From NCBI RefSeq assembly GCF_011806405.1, contig NZ_JAATOW010000022.1, forward strand, positions 18,639 to 82,638: a stretch of 64,000 nt of DNA. The letters run 5' to 3'. Of this stretch, positions 1-8,903 are shown in pieces. Origin of the DNA: Pseudooceanicola sp. HF7. Lineage in GTDB: Bacteria; Pseudomonadota; Alphaproteobacteria; Rhodobacterales; Rhodobacteraceae. Within the stretch, counting starts at the first letter, position 1, and each line of letters begins with the position of its first letter. The notes under the pieces are model-generated. The model saw only the letters and a program-made list of their open reading frames with translations. It was not told where the DNA came from and did no database searches. Made by a program: the position numbers and the translations under genes.

Positions 1-37
1 ACGGCTGGACAATGCGGATGCGCAGGTCCTCAAAGGG

Positions 38-59
38 GGCGGAAGCCGGGCTTTCCGCC
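38..59. repeat. Short GC-rich hairpin beside the left edge
   Basis: A perfect 7-base stem (38-44 with 53-59) with an 8-base loop lies just beyond the radC stop codon. There is no T-run, so it is not a convincing terminator. The other bases before position 77 show no gene I can support. Confidence 0.3.
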
Positions 60-76
60 TTCCCGCCACCCCGTGA

Positions 77-832
77 TCAAAGGTAGCCGTCCGAGCGGAA
101 GCTGAGCTCGCGCGATTTGCCGATGATGATATGATCATGCAGGACGAGGCCGAGCGCATGCGCTGCGGCCTCGATCTGGTGCGTCATGTCGATATCCGCC
201 TGTGAGGGTGTGGGATCGCCCGATGGGTGGTTGTGCACCAGGATCATGGCAGAGGCGTTGACCTGCAGCGCCCGTTTCATGACCTCTCTGGGGTAGACAG
301 GCACGTGATCGATCGTGCCTTCGCCCTGTTCCTCGTCCGCGATCAGAACGTTGCGGCGGTCCAGGTAGAGAACCCGGAACTGCTCTGTCTCACGGTGGGA
401 CATGGCGGTGTGGCAGTAATCCAGCAGAGCATCCCATGAGGACAGTACCTGCCGGTCCATGACCTTGGCCCGCGCAAGACGGCGCGCGGCGGCTTCGATC
501 AGCTTCAATTCGCAGACGATGGCATCCCCGACTTCTTCGACCTCCCGCAGGCGGTCGGGCGGGGCGGTGAGCACGCCGTTGAAATCCCCGAACCGGTCCA
601 ACAGGCGCCTTGCCAGGGGCTTCATGTCCCGGCGGGCGTTGGCCCGGAACAGTACCAGCTCAAGCATCTCGTAGTCGGGCAGGGCTGTCGCGCCGCCCTG
701 CATGAAGCGGTCCCGCAGGCGCTTGCGGTGGTCGCGGATGTAGGATGGCAGGCGCCCCTGCGGTAGCGGTTCTTCCGGTGCCTCGTCAGCGCCGAAGAGA
801 GACAGGGGGATTTCGCGGAAACCATCGTTCAT
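77..832 (-). CDS. radC: RadC-family JAB/MPN domain protein
   Basis: This encodes a 251-residue RadC-family protein. The N-terminal half has helix-hairpin-helix character (a GDFNGVL..PDRLREV stretch). The C-terminal half is a JAB metalloprotease-like domain with the motif HNHPSGDPTPSQAD, which is the His-x-His-x10-Asp zinc signature. The in vivo function of RadC is unsettled; the old DNA-repair role is not well supported. The frame extends upstream to a TTG at 886, but the ATG at 832 (MNDGFREIP) gives the usual N-terminus, so I chose it. It runs in the same direction as dnaKJ, but a strong terminator at 911-941 separates them. Confidence 0.9.
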   Translation of the reverse strand: MNDGFREIPLSLFGADEAPEEPLPQGRLPSYIRDHRKRLRDRFMQGGATALPDYEMLELVLFRANARRDMKPLARRLLDRFGDFNGVLTAPPDRLREVEEVGDAIVCELKLIEAAARRLARAKVMDRQVLSSWDALLDYCHTAMSHRETEQFRVLYLDRRNVLIADEEQGEGTIDHVPVYPREVMKRALQVNASAMILVHNHPSGDPTPSQADIDMTHQIEAAAHALGLVLHDHIIIGKSRELSFRSDGYL

Positions 833-910
833 CCGGCAAGGATGGGATGTCCAGGTTAGCAGACGGTTAACGCGGTTAAGGCGCAATCCGTCGAGTCGGG
901 CACACCGCCA

Positions 911-941
911 AAAGAAAGGGGCGACCCGAAGGCCGCCCCTG
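911..941 (-). terminator. Intrinsic terminator after dnaJ
   Basis: On the minus strand a 10-base-pair stem (one G-U pair) closes a TTCG tetraloop and is followed by TTTCTTTT. It lies about 50 bases past the dnaJ stop and ends the dnaK-dnaJ transcription unit before radC. Confidence 0.85.
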
Positions 942-990
942 ATGGTCTGAAGATGATCAAAAACCGGAACACCGGGACCCGATCACCATG

Positions 991-2136
991 TCATCCCTTC
1001 ATCGAATCCCAGAAGTTCTTCACCGACTTGAAGAAGCCTTCGCTTTCGGGGTTGTTCTCTTCCGAGAGATCCTCGAACTCGCGCAGGAGCTCCTTCTGGC
1101 GCCCGGTAAGGTTTACCGGGGTTTCAACGGCCAGCTCGATGAACATGTCGCCGGAGCCACCGCCGCGCAGGGCCGGCATGCCCTTGCCACGCAGGCGCAT
1201 CTGGCGGCCGGACTGGCTGCCTTCGGGGATCTTCACCCGGCTGCGGCCACCGTCGATCGTGGGCACTTCGATGTCGCCGCCAAGTGCCGCCGCCGTCATG
1301 GAAACAGGCACACGACAGAAGAGGTTCACACCTTCGCGCTCGAAGATCGGATGGGCTGCGACCTCTATGAAGATATAGAGATCGCCGGAGGGACCGCCGC
1401 GCATCCCGGCTTCGCCTGCGCCGGAATGGCGGATGCGGGTGCCGGTTTCAACGCCTGCGGGGATGTTCACCGAAAGCGAGCGTTCCCGTTCCACACGGCC
1501 CTGGCCATGGCATTCGGAACACGGGTTCTTGATGATCTGCCCAAGGCCCGAACAGGTGGGGCAGGTGCGCTCCACCGTGAAGAAACCCTGCTGAGCGCGA
1601 ACCTTGCCCATACCCGAACAGGTCGGGCAGGTCGTCGGTTCGGCCCCGCCCTCGGCACCGGAGCCTTCACATTTCGTGCAGGTCACGGAGGTGGGGATGT
1701 TGATGGATTTCTTGAGACCGGAGTAGGCCTCTTCCAGCGTCACGCGCATGTTGTAGCGCAGGTCTGCGCCGCGGGTCGCACGCTGGCGACCACCCGGTTG
1801 CCGGCCGCCCATGAAATCGCCGAAGAGGTCGTCGAACACGTCCGAGAAGGCAGAGGCGAAATCGCCCTGGCCACCAGCACCGGGGCGCGGGCCACCACCG
1901 CCCATGCCGCCTTCAAAGGCCGCATGGCCGTAGCGGTCATAGGCCGCCTTCTTGTCGCCGTCCTTCAGGACTTCGTAAGCCTCGTTGGCTTCCTTGAACT
2001 GCTCTTCGGCTTTCGGATTGTCGGCGTTCCGGTCGGGATGCAGCTCTTTAGCCTTCTTGCGATAGGCTTTCTTGATCTCCTCCGCGCTGGCCCCCTTCTG
2101 GAGGCCGAGAACGTCGTAGTAATCGCGTTTTGCCAC
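991..2136 (-). CDS. dnaJ: Chaperone DnaJ
   Basis: Class I Hsp40 co-chaperone of 381 residues, which stimulates the DnaK ATPase and delivers unfolded clients in the cytoplasm. The J domain carries HPD at residues 33-35. It is followed by a Gly/Phe-rich linker (about 75-115) and a zinc-finger domain with four Cys-x-x-Cys-x-Gly-x-Gly repeats ([32 protein letters not shown]). The C-terminal substrate-binding domain is complete. The start codon is GTG at 2136, preceded by a good AGGAAGGG ribosome site. It lies 83 bases downstream of dnaK, with a hairpin in the gap, and ends at a strong terminator. Confidence 0.98.
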   Translation of the reverse strand: MAKRDYYDVLGLQKGASAEEIKKAYRKKAKELHPDRNADNPKAEEQFKEANEAYEVLKDGDKKAAYDRYGHAAFEGGMGGGGPRPGAGGQGDFASAFSDVFDDLFGDFMGGRQPGGRQRATRGADLRYNMRVTLEEAYSGLKKSINIPTSVTCTKCEGSGAEGGAEPTTCPTCSGMGKVRAQQGFFTVERTCPTCSGLGQIIKNPCSECHGQGRVERERSLSVNIPAGVETGTRIRHSGAGEAGMRGGPSGDLYIFIEVAAHPIFEREGVNLFCRVPVSMTAAALGGDIEVPTIDGGRSRVKIPEGSQSGRQMRLRGKGMPALRGGGSGDMFIELAVETPVNLTGRQKELLREFEDLSEENNPESEGFFKSVKNFWDSMKG

Positions 2137-2164
2137 GTCTGGTCACCCTTCCTTGGAACGTGAA

Positions 2165-2193
2165 GGCCGGCCCGCCCGATGGGAGGACCGGCC
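2165..2193 (-). other. Hairpin in the dnaK-dnaJ gap
   Basis: A 9-base-pair GC stem with one G-U pair and an 11-base loop lies between the dnaK stop and the dnaJ start, with no T-run after it. It may partly attenuate transcription or protect the dnaK mRNA end, giving less DnaJ than DnaK. This role is inference. Confidence 0.45.
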
Positions 2194-2219
2194 CCAGAGG
2201 TTCCTAGCGGCGGCTAAGC

Positions 2220-4139
2220 TTAGCCACGCTTGTTGTCATCCAGGTCCTCGAAATCGGCGTCGACGATATCGTCGTCGTCCGAGGTGCTCTTGGCAGCGTC
2301 ATCCGCAGCAGAGGGCTCTTCTTCCGAATCGTCGCTCTGTGCCTTGTAGATCGCTTCACCCAGCTTCATGGCCGCTTCGGTCACGTTCTGGATGCCGGAG
2401 CGGATCTTCTCGGCATTGTCGGTTTCAAGCTCGTCCTTGAGCGCCGCGATGGCCAGTTCGATCGCCTCGATGGTGGTCGGGTCGACCTTGTCGGAATGCT
2501 CTTCCATCGACTTCTCGGTCGAATGGATGAGGCTTTCCGCCTGGTTCTTCGCCTCGACCAGCTCCTTGCGGGCCTTGTCGGCCTCGGCGTTGGCTTCGGC
2601 GTCCTTGACCATCTGATCGATGTCCGCGTCGGACAGACCGCCAGAGGCCTGGATCGTGATGGTCTGTTCCTTGTTGGTCGCCTTGTCCTTGGCGCCAACA
2701 GACACGATGCCGTTGGCGTCGATGTCGAAGGTCACCTCGATCTGGGGCATGCCACGGGGTGCGGGCGGGATGTCTTCAAGGTTGAATTGGCCGAGCATCT
2801 TGTTGTCGGCAGCCATCTCGCGCTCACCCTGGAACACGCGGATCGTCACGGCGTTCTGGTTGTCTTCCGCGGTGGAGAAGACCTGGCTCTTCTTGGTCGG
2901 GATCGTCGTGTTGCGGTCGATCAGGCGGGTGAAGACACCACCCAGCGTCTCGATACCCAGCGACAGCGGCGTCACGTCCAGCAGGACCACGTCCTTGACG
3001 TCACCTTGCAGAACACCGGCCTGAATGGCGGCGCCAAGGGCAACGACTTCGTCCGGGTTCACGCCCTTGTGGGGCTCTTTGCCGAAGAACTTGGTCACTT
3101 CTTCCACGACCTTGGGCATACGGGTCATACCGCCGACCAGGACGACTTCGTCCACTTCGGAGGTGGAGATCCCGGCATCCTTCAGCGCTGCCTGGCAGGG
3201 CTTCATGGAGGCTTTGATCAGGTCGCCGACCAGGCTTTCCAGCTTGGCACGGGTCAGTTTCATGACCATGTGCAGCGGCTGGCCGTTGGACCCCATGGAG
3301 ATGAACGGCTGGTTGATCTCGGTCTGGGAAGAGCTGGAGAGCTCGATCTTGGCCTTTTCAGCGGCTTCCTTCAGACGCTGCAGGGCCATCTTGTCCTGGG
3401 TCAGGTCGACGTTGTGCTCTTTCTTGAACTCGCCGGCCAGGTAGTTGACGATCCGCATGTCGAAGTCTTCACCGCCCAGGAACGTGTCCCCGTTGGTGGA
3501 TTTCACTTCGAACAGGCCGTCGTCGATTTCCAGGATCGTGACGTCGAAGGTACCACCGCCAAGGTCATAGACCGCGATCGTGTGGCTTTCCTGCTTGTCC
3601 AAGCCGTAGGCAAGGGCGGCAGCCGTCGGTTCGTTGATGATCCGCAGCACTTCCAGGCCGGCGATCTTGCCGGCGTCCTTGGTTGCCTGACGCTGGGCGT
3701 CGTTGAAGTAGGCGGGAACGGTGATGACGGCTTGCGTCACTTCTTCGCCGAGGTAGCTTTCGGCGGTTTCCTTCATCTTCCCGAGGATGAAGGCGGAAAT
3801 CTGGGAGGGAGAGTACTTTTCGCCCTTGGATTCGACCCATGCGTCGCCGTTGCCACCGTTGATGACGTTGTACGGCAGGTTCTTCTTGTCCTTCGCCAGG
3901 TGCTCGTCGTCGAAACGACGGCCGATCAGGCGCTTGACGCCGAAGATCGTGTTGGAGGCGTTGGTCACGGCCTGACGCTTGGCGGCCTGGCCGACAAGGC
4001 GTTCGTCTTCCGCGAATGCGACGATGGATGGGGTGGTGCGAGCACCTTCGGAGTTTTCAATGACCTTGGGCTGTGCACCATCCATGATGGCGACGCAGCT
4101 GTTGGTGGTGCCGAGGTCGATACCGATCACTTTCGACAT
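2220..4139 (-). CDS. dnaK: Chaperone DnaK (Hsp70)
   Basis: Hsp70 ATP-dependent folding chaperone of 639 residues, the usual length. The nucleotide-binding domain begins [13 protein letters not shown] and contains the second phosphate motif [13 protein letters not shown]. The linker [17 protein letters not shown] leads into the substrate-binding domain. The tail is acidic and ends [13 protein letters not shown], as in alphaproteobacterial DnaK. The ribosome site AAGGGA lies 9 bases before the ATG. It is the first gene of dnaK-dnaJ and is preceded by a sigma-32-type promoter at 4247-4278. Confidence 0.99.
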   Translation of the reverse strand: MSKVIGIDLGTTNSCVAIMDGAQPKVIENSEGARTTPSIVAFAEDERLVGQAAKRQAVTNASNTIFGVKRLIGRRFDDEHLAKDKKNLPYNVINGGNGDAWVESKGEKYSPSQISAFILGKMKETAESYLGEEVTQAVITVPAYFNDAQRQATKDAGKIAGLEVLRIINEPTAAALAYGLDKQESHTIAVYDLGGGTFDVTILEIDDGLFEVKSTNGDTFLGGEDFDMRIVNYLAGEFKKEHNVDLTQDKMALQRLKEAAEKAKIELSSSSQTEINQPFISMGSNGQPLHMVMKLTRAKLESLVGDLIKASMKPCQAALKDAGISTSEVDEVVLVGGMTRMPKVVEEVTKFFGKEPHKGVNPDEVVALGAAIQAGVLQGDVKDVVLLDVTPLSLGIETLGGVFTRLIDRNTTIPTKKSQVFSTAEDNQNAVTIRVFQGEREMAADNKMLGQFNLEDIPPAPRGMPQIEVTFDIDANGIVSVGAKDKATNKEQTITIQASGGLSDADIDQMVKDAEANAEADKARKELVEAKNQAESLIHSTEKSMEEHSDKVDPTTIEAIELAIAALKDELETDNAEKIRSGIQNVTEAAMKLGEAIYKAQSDDSEEEPSAADDAAKSTSDDDDIVDADFEDLDDNKRG

Positions 4140-4246
4140 GTTTTCTTATCCCTTCTACTTAAGGCGATGTTCCGGGGCGCGGACCCAAAGCGGCATCAGT
4201 CCCCGTTCTTCAGCCGACAGCGGAGGCCCACTGCCGCGCTTCTCGG

Positions 4247-4278
4247 CGTATATAAGGAGGGGGCCTTAGCCCTGCAAG
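4247..4278 (-). promoter_or_regulatory. Sigma-32 (RpoH) promoter of dnaK
   Basis: On the minus strand CTTG (4275-4278) is followed after 18 bases by CTTATATACG (4247-4256). This matches the alphaproteobacterial heat-shock consensus CTTG-N17/18-CYTATNTNNG at every defined position. Transcription would start near 4240, giving a dnaK leader of about 100 bases. Confidence 0.85.
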
Positions 4279-4635
4279 CCGCTCACAAGTGCGGGAGCCG
4301 CAAAAAATCCCGGGTTTTTTCGCGAATCTGCGCTCGTGATGCCATTGGGGGCCTCTCCGTGCACCCGGCTAAACTGCGCGGGCTTGGGAAATGGCCGGAA
4401 TCCGCCGTCTGGAGATTGCGACGCCTGAGCGGGCCTGGACGTGGCGTCGGGCGGGGCCTTTTTACCGTCGCGACGGATGCCGTGGCCGCAAAGCGCCCCT
4501 GAGCCGGGACCGAAGCCTGGTGCCGCGGGCTACCCTGGGGGTTTCCGATAAGGGTATGTTGCCCCATCTGGACAAAAGGGACATCCTGCCAGAACCTTCA
4601 GCGGGCAATGGATCAAGCCGGACAGGAGGAAGCCG
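4279..4635. other. Intergenic region between dnaK promoter and alkB
   Basis: This region of about 350 bases has no gene. The only structure I see is a near-perfect A-tract/T-tract palindrome at 4300-4323 (A6, then a CCCGGG core, then T6), just upstream of the dnaK -35. I found no convincing promoter for alkB. Confidence 0.4.
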
Positions 4636-5244
4636 ATGCTGCCGGAGCCGCTCGATATCCGTGGTGTGAAACTGTTCAAAGAGGCGCTGGCGCCCGCACA
4701 GCAGGCGGCGCTGGTTGAGGATCTGCGGGCTGTCCAGGCGCAGGCCCCGCTGTTTTCGCCCGAAACGCGGTTCGGCAAGAAGATGTCCGTGCGCATGACC
4801 TCTGCCGGGAAATACGGCTGGTACACGGACCGGCGAGGCTATCGCTATGAGCCCCGTCACCCGGATGGCCAGCCCTGGCCGCCGATCCCTGAGCCGGTGC
4901 TGGACCTCTGGCGCGCGACCACGGGACTGGGACGGGATCCAGATTGCTGCCTGATCAACTACTACGGTGAAGGCGCACGCATGGGGCTGCACCAGGACCG
5001 GGATGAGGCCGATTTCAACTGGCCGGTCATGTCCGTCTCCCTGGGGGACGAAGGCCTGTTCCGGATCGGCAACGCGGAGCGCGGCGGCAAGACGGAGTCG
5101 ATCTGGCTGAAATCCGGCGACGTGCTGCTGCTGACCGGTCCCTCCCGGCTGTTGTTCCACGGCGTGGACCGGATCCGCTTCGGGTCGTCTTCCCTGCTGG
5201 CAAGAGGCGGGCGGATCAACCTGACCTGCCGTGTGGTGGATTAA
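4636..5244 (+). CDS. alkB: AlkB-type alkylated-DNA dioxygenase
   Basis: Fe(II)/2-oxoglutarate-dependent dioxygenase of 202 residues, which removes methyl groups from 1-methyladenine and 3-methylcytosine by oxidation. The iron ligands are visible as H119-x-D121 (LHQDRDEADF) and H175 (LLFHGVDRI). The 2-oxoglutarate arginines are R193 and R199 (GGRINLTCR). The spacing fits E. coli AlkB. The ATG has a strong AGGAGG site 6 bases upstream. The stop codon overlaps the stop of the convergent permease gene by 3-4 bases. It appears to be a single-gene unit. Confidence 0.93.
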   Translation: MLPEPLDIRGVKLFKEALAPAQQAALVEDLRAVQAQAPLFSPETRFGKKMSVRMTSAGKYGWYTDRRGYRYEPRHPDGQPWPPIPEPVLDLWRATTGLGRDPDCCLINYYGEGARMGLHQDRDEADFNWPVMSVSLGDEGLFRIGNAERGGKTESIWLKSGDVLLLTGPSRLLFHGVDRIRFGSSSLLARGGRINLTCRVVD

Positions 5245-6062
5245 CGACGGGCTTCCCAGGAAAGAGAGGCGTGGCGGGTGGTATAGAACTCTGCGATCAG
5301 ACCAAGGCAGAAGATCCCGATGCCCAAGTAAAGCGCGTAGCTGAGCGACGTGAAATGCGGGTTGTAGTTGATGAAGACGTAGCCGCGCGCCTGGTCGATG
5401 ATGTGGAACAGCGGGTTCCAGTCGAACATGTCACGCATCTGCGGTTGCAGGTTGTTGGCCAGGAACATCTTGCCAGAGGCGATCATGTTCATGCGGCGAT
5501 AGACCGTCACGGTGATCGTGGTGAATTCCGGGGCCCAGGGCTTCATCGCCAGGAAGACAAGGCCCACGGCCAGTCCGGTGAACCAGGCGACCAGGAAACA
5601 CATGAAGGCGCCCACCGGATCCTCGATCATGAAGTGGCGGATCGCCACGTAGTAGAGGAACAGGATCACCAGCAGGGACAGGAACTGGATGTAGAGCGTG
5701 GACAGCGCGGCGGACGCGATGGCGATGAAGGGGTTCATCGGCGCGTGCAGCATCATGGGAGAGGCCGGACCCTGCGCGCCTGCCACGGAAGAGACCGTCT
5801 TGACGTGCAGAAGGTACAGGAAAACCCCGGACAGCATGAACAGCAGGAAATCACCGCGCACGGCACTGCGACGCAGGCCCAGCAGCTGGTAAAGAAGCAG
5901 GAAGATCGCCACAACGATGACGACCTGAATGACGTTGTTCACGATGGACATGATCGCGAACCGGTGCCGTTCTCGCACGTTGTGGGCTGCAGAATGAAAG
6001 ATCAGATCCGCCATAGAAATGGCCGATTGCAACCGGTTCTGGTTGGTTCTCTGCTGGAACAT
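5241..6062 (-). CDS. ABC-2 type polysaccharide export permease
   Basis: Inner-membrane permease of 273 residues with about six hydrophobic segments, first near residues 38-62. The style (NVRERHRFAIMSIVNNVIQ near the start, DWNPLFHIIDQARGYVF near 215-235) is that of capsule and O-antigen export permeases of the KpsM/RfbA type. These work with a separate ATPase, but none lies within this window. It is divergent from the glycosyltransferase genes, which suggests a role in exporting the glycan they build. The GGCAGGG site before the ATG at 6062 supports this start; Met17 is an alternative. Confidence 0.8.
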   Translation of the reverse strand: MFQQRTNQNRLQSAISMADLIFHSAAHNVRERHRFAIMSIVNNVIQVVIVVAIFLLLYQLLGLRRSAVRGDFLLFMLSGVFLYLLHVKTVSSVAGAQGPASPMMLHAPMNPFIAIASAALSTLYIQFLSLLVILFLYYVAIRHFMIEDPVGAFMCFLVAWFTGLAVGLVFLAMKPWAPEFTTITVTVYRRMNMIASGKMFLANNLQPQMRDMFDWNPLFHIIDQARGYVFINYNPHFTSLSYALYLGIGIFCLGLIAEFYTTRHASLSWEARR

Positions 6063-6264
6063 CTGACCCTGCCCTTGCCTCAGGCGGAAGACTGGGCGGG
6101 AAAGCTTGCCGTCCCGTTACCGCCTTGATTTGCATAGCATAGGCCCGATACCGGGCAGGATCAATCGTTGCAACCACGGGCATTGCTGTAGGGGGAGCGC
6201 ACCGCGTAGACTTCGCCTGTCACCGCGGCATCGGCGTCGCGGGACATGACCGGGGAGGGGTAGG

Positions 6265-7536
6265 GTGGCCAGGCCATCATTCAGCATCATCGTCGTCAGC
6301 CGGGGCAGGCCCGCATCCCTGGTGCATTGCCTGACCTCCCTGGTGCGGCTGGCCTATGCGCCCTATGAAATCATCGTTGTCGCCGATCCTGAGGGGCTGA
6401 CCGCGCTGGAGGGCCGGGCAGAGTTCGCATTGATCCGGCGCATCCCCTGCGACACGCCAAATATCTCCCGCGCCCGCAATCTGGGTGTCTCCGCCGCCGG
6501 CGGAGAGGTGCTGGCCTTCATCGATGACGACGCCGTCGCAGAGCCCGGTTGGCTGGCCCATCTTGCCCGGGCGTTCGAAGTGCCTTCGGTCGCGGCGGCA
6601 ACGGGCTTTACCCGTGGCCCGGACGGAATTCGCTTTCAGTCCCGCGCGGCAGAGGTGCTTGGCACCGGGCAGGAACGCGCTTTGCAGGTCGATCCCCGGC
6701 GGATCACCTTCCTGCATGCTCGTCCGGGCAGGGCGATCAAGACCGAGGGGACGAACATGGCGTTCCGGCGCGGGGTGCTTGAGGCCCTCGGCGGATTCGA
6801 TCCCGCTTTTGCCTTCTACATGGATGAGACGGACCTGAACCTGCGCCTGTCGCGTCATCACGCGGTGACGGCGATCGCCCCCCTGGCTGAGGTCCACCAT
6901 GCGCGCGCGCCCGGCCCTTTGCGGGCGGCGGATCGCGCGCCGCTGCACCTGGCACGGGTCGGGGTCAGTACGGCCCGTTTCCTGGCGCGCCATTGCCCGG
7001 CCGCGGACTTCGAAAGCGCCTTGGCCGGCCTGCGGGCCGAGCGCAGGCGCGGGCTTCTGGGGCATATGGTCGCCGGGCGGCTTGAGCCGGGGGATGTCCT
7101 GCGCCTGCTGTCCCAATTCGACAGTGGCGCGCGTGAGGGTCAGGCCGATCCGCGCCTCCCGGTACCGGGCTGGAGCTGGCTGGCCGAGGTCGCCGCTGAA
7201 AAGGCTGCGGTCGCGGGTGAGTTCCGCGCCTATCCGACCCTGCGCACCGCAGAGCCGGTGGTCATTGCCACGCGCAGGCTCTTCCTGCGCCGCAACCTGG
7301 CACTGGCCGAGGCGCTGGCCGCGCGTGGGCGGCCCGTGTCCCTCTTTGCCTTTTCGCCGACATGTTTAGCTCATAAGGTGCGCATGACAGAAGCTGGCGT
7401 CTGGCTGCAGGAGGGGGGAACTTTCGGCAATAGCCCGCGAACTGACCGCGGCGCGAAATTTTGGCACATGAACGGCAGATTCTCGCACGAATTGGCAAGA
7501 ATCTCTGAACAGCGGTGGCAGGGCGACGTGGGTTAG
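6265..7536 (+). CDS. Family 2 glycosyltransferase with extra C-terminal region
   Basis: Protein of 423 residues. The first 230 form a GT-A glycosyltransferase: the start FSIIVVSRGRPASL binds the nucleotide, FIDDDAVAEPGW carries the metal-binding Asp residues, and FYMDETDLNLRL supplies the likely catalytic acidic residues. The remaining roughly 190 residues have no recognised fold and may be a second catalytic or adaptor region. The start is GTG at 6265, with GGGGAGGGG just upstream. It is the first plus-strand gene of the polysaccharide block and is divergent from the export permease. The sugar donor and acceptor cannot be told. Confidence 0.8.
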   Translation: MARPSFSIIVVSRGRPASLVHCLTSLVRLAYAPYEIIVVADPEGLTALEGRAEFALIRRIPCDTPNISRARNLGVSAAGGEVLAFIDDDAVAEPGWLAHLARAFEVPSVAAATGFTRGPDGIRFQSRAAEVLGTGQERALQVDPRRITFLHARPGRAIKTEGTNMAFRRGVLEALGGFDPAFAFYMDETDLNLRLSRHHAVTAIAPLAEVHHARAPGPLRAADRAPLHLARVGVSTARFLARHCPAADFESALAGLRAERRRGLLGHMVAGRLEPGDVLRLLSQFDSGAREGQADPRLPVPGWSWLAEVAAEKAAVAGEFRAYPTLRTAEPVVIATRRLFLRRNLALAEALAARGRPVSLFAFSPTCLAHKVRMTEAGVWLQEGGTFGNSPRTDRGAKFWHMNGRFSHELARISEQRWQGDVG

Positions 7537-7548
7537 GTCATGCTCTTA

Positions 7549-7584
7549 CCGAAGCGGACCGGGACATTTTTCCGGTTTTTTCGG
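7549..7584 (+). terminator. Weak terminator after the first glycosyltransferase
   Basis: A nested inverted repeat: ACCGG (7558-7562) with CCGGT (7572-7576), followed by a run of six T, enclosed by CCGAA/TTCGG. The stem is short, so it may be only partly effective before galU. Confidence 0.45.
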
Positions 7585-7665
7585 CAAGAGGCTCGTCGCA
7601 TTCGGGAGCCAAGCTAGCTGTGTTTTAAAATTGTCTAAGCGACACTCCTGATTGAGGGTAATATT

Positions 7666-8559
7666 GTGAAGAACAAAGTCACCAAAGCCATTTTTCCGGT
7701 CGCGGGTCTGGGCACCCGGTTCCTTCCGGCGACGAAGTCCGTCCCGAAAGAGATCATGACGCTGGTGGACCGGCCGTTGATCCAATACGCGATCGACGAA
7801 GCGCGCGCTGCAGGCATCAAGGAGTTCATCTTTGTCACCTCGCGCGGCAAGTCGGCACTGGAAGACTACTTCGACCATTCCCCGGTCCTCGAAGAGGAGC
7901 TGGAGCGCAAGGGCAAGACAGAGCTTCTGGACGTGCTCAAGCAAACCTACATGGACTCTGGTGCCATCGCCTACATCCGCCAGCACAAGGCCCTTGGCCT
8001 GGGCCACGCGGTCTGGTGCGCCCGTCGCCTGATCGGGGATGAGCCCTTTGCGGTGATCCTGCCCGATGACGTCATCGCGGCAGAGAAACCCTGCCTTCAG
8101 CAGATGATCGAAGCCTTCGAGGAAAGCCCTGCCTCCATGGTTGCCGCCATGGAAGTGCCGCCCGAGAAGGCCAGCGCCTATGGTGTCCTGGACGTGAAAG
8201 AGGACATGGGTTCTGTCGTGTCCGTCAAGGGCATGGTCGAGAAGCCCAAGCCCGGCACGGCACCGTCCAACCTGGCGGTGATCGGTCGTTACGTGCTGCA
8301 GAACAGCGTGATGGAAAACCTGGACCAGATGAAAAGCGGTGCCGGCGGAGAGATCCAGCTGACCGATGCGATCGCGGATGAGATCACCGCAGGCCGCCCG
8401 GTGCATGGGTTCCGCTTCAAGGGCCAGCGCTTCGACTGCGGGTCCAAGGCCGGTTTCCTTCAGGCAACGGTGTCCTTCGGCCTTGGCCGCCCGGATCTGC
8501 GCGAGGAACTGTTGAACTACCTCGAAGACGTCATGCATATCGAGCACGCCGCGCAGTAA
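7666..8559 (+). CDS. galU: UTP-glucose-1-phosphate uridylyltransferase
   Basis: GalU, 297 residues, makes UDP-glucose from UTP and glucose 1-phosphate, the donor for many surface glycans. The nucleotide-binding signature GLGTRFLPATKSVPKEI lies at residues 15-31. The motifs GLGHAVWCA, ILPDDVI and GGEIQLTDAI are all present, and the length is normal. The start is GTG at 7666 behind GAGGGTAAT. It sits among glycosyltransferases, so its product probably feeds them. The galE relic just downstream suggests an ancestral galU-galE pair. Confidence 0.97.
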   Translation: MKNKVTKAIFPVAGLGTRFLPATKSVPKEIMTLVDRPLIQYAIDEARAAGIKEFIFVTSRGKSALEDYFDHSPVLEEELERKGKTELLDVLKQTYMDSGAIAYIRQHKALGLGHAVWCARRLIGDEPFAVILPDDVIAAEKPCLQQMIEAFEESPASMVAAMEVPPEKASAYGVLDVKEDMGSVVSVKGMVEKPKPGTAPSNLAVIGRYVLQNSVMENLDQMKSGAGGEIQLTDAIADEITAGRPVHGFRFKGQRFDCGSKAGFLQATVSFGLGRPDLREELLNYLEDVMHIEHAAQ

Positions 8560-8568
8560 GGCTATGAA

Positions 8569-8630
8569 CCCGTCGCCGTCTTGCATTTCCCGGCCCTTTT
8601 ACAGGTCAGGGAAAGCATGACGGCGATGGG
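8569..8630. repeat. Long inverted repeat after galU
   Basis: Arms 8569-8591 and 8609-8630 pair over 21 positions, with one G-T, one mismatch and one bulged A, around a 17-base loop. No T-run follows on the plus strand. It lies exactly between galU and the galE relic, so it could be a galU 3'-end structure or the scar of the event that removed the rest of galE. Confidence 0.7.
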
Positions 8631-8639
8631 ACTTTACTG

Positions 8640-8903
8640 GCACCACAACGTCGTGGGCGCGCGATCAACCTCGGCAGCGGCATGGGTTTTCCCGCGCAAC
8701 AGCTGTTAGACCTGCCGCGCGCGATTACAGACAGGACGGTGACTTGCGAAGAGGGCCCGCGCCGTCCGGGAGATGCAACCAAGCTTGCGTCAGGTTCGAC
8801 CCGTGCAGAGACAGGGCTTGGCTGGACGCCACGACGGTCGACCATGTATCAGATGATCGAAGATGCATGGAAATGGCATAGAACAGGACATTACGAGGGC
8901 TGA
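8640..8903 (+). pseudogene. galE: C-terminal remnant of UDP-glucose 4-epimerase
   Basis: The frame through 8661 reads AINLGSGMGF, then QQLLDL.RAIT, then GPRRPGDATKL, then LGWTPRRS...MIEDAWKWH and a stop at 8901-8903. These are the conserved C-terminal blocks of GalE, in order. Only about 85 of the usual 330 residues remain; the NAD-binding Rossmann half and the catalytic Ser/Tyr-x-x-x-Lys are absent. No start codon or ribosome site precedes the fragment. The end overlaps the start of the next glycosyltransferase by 41 bases. It cannot be an active epimerase. Confidence 0.8.

Noticed and set aside
988..4502. Long plus-strand open frames across dnaJ and dnaK
   Set aside because: They are antisense to highly conserved chaperone genes, consist of His/Val/Gly-rich nonsense and have no ribosome sites.
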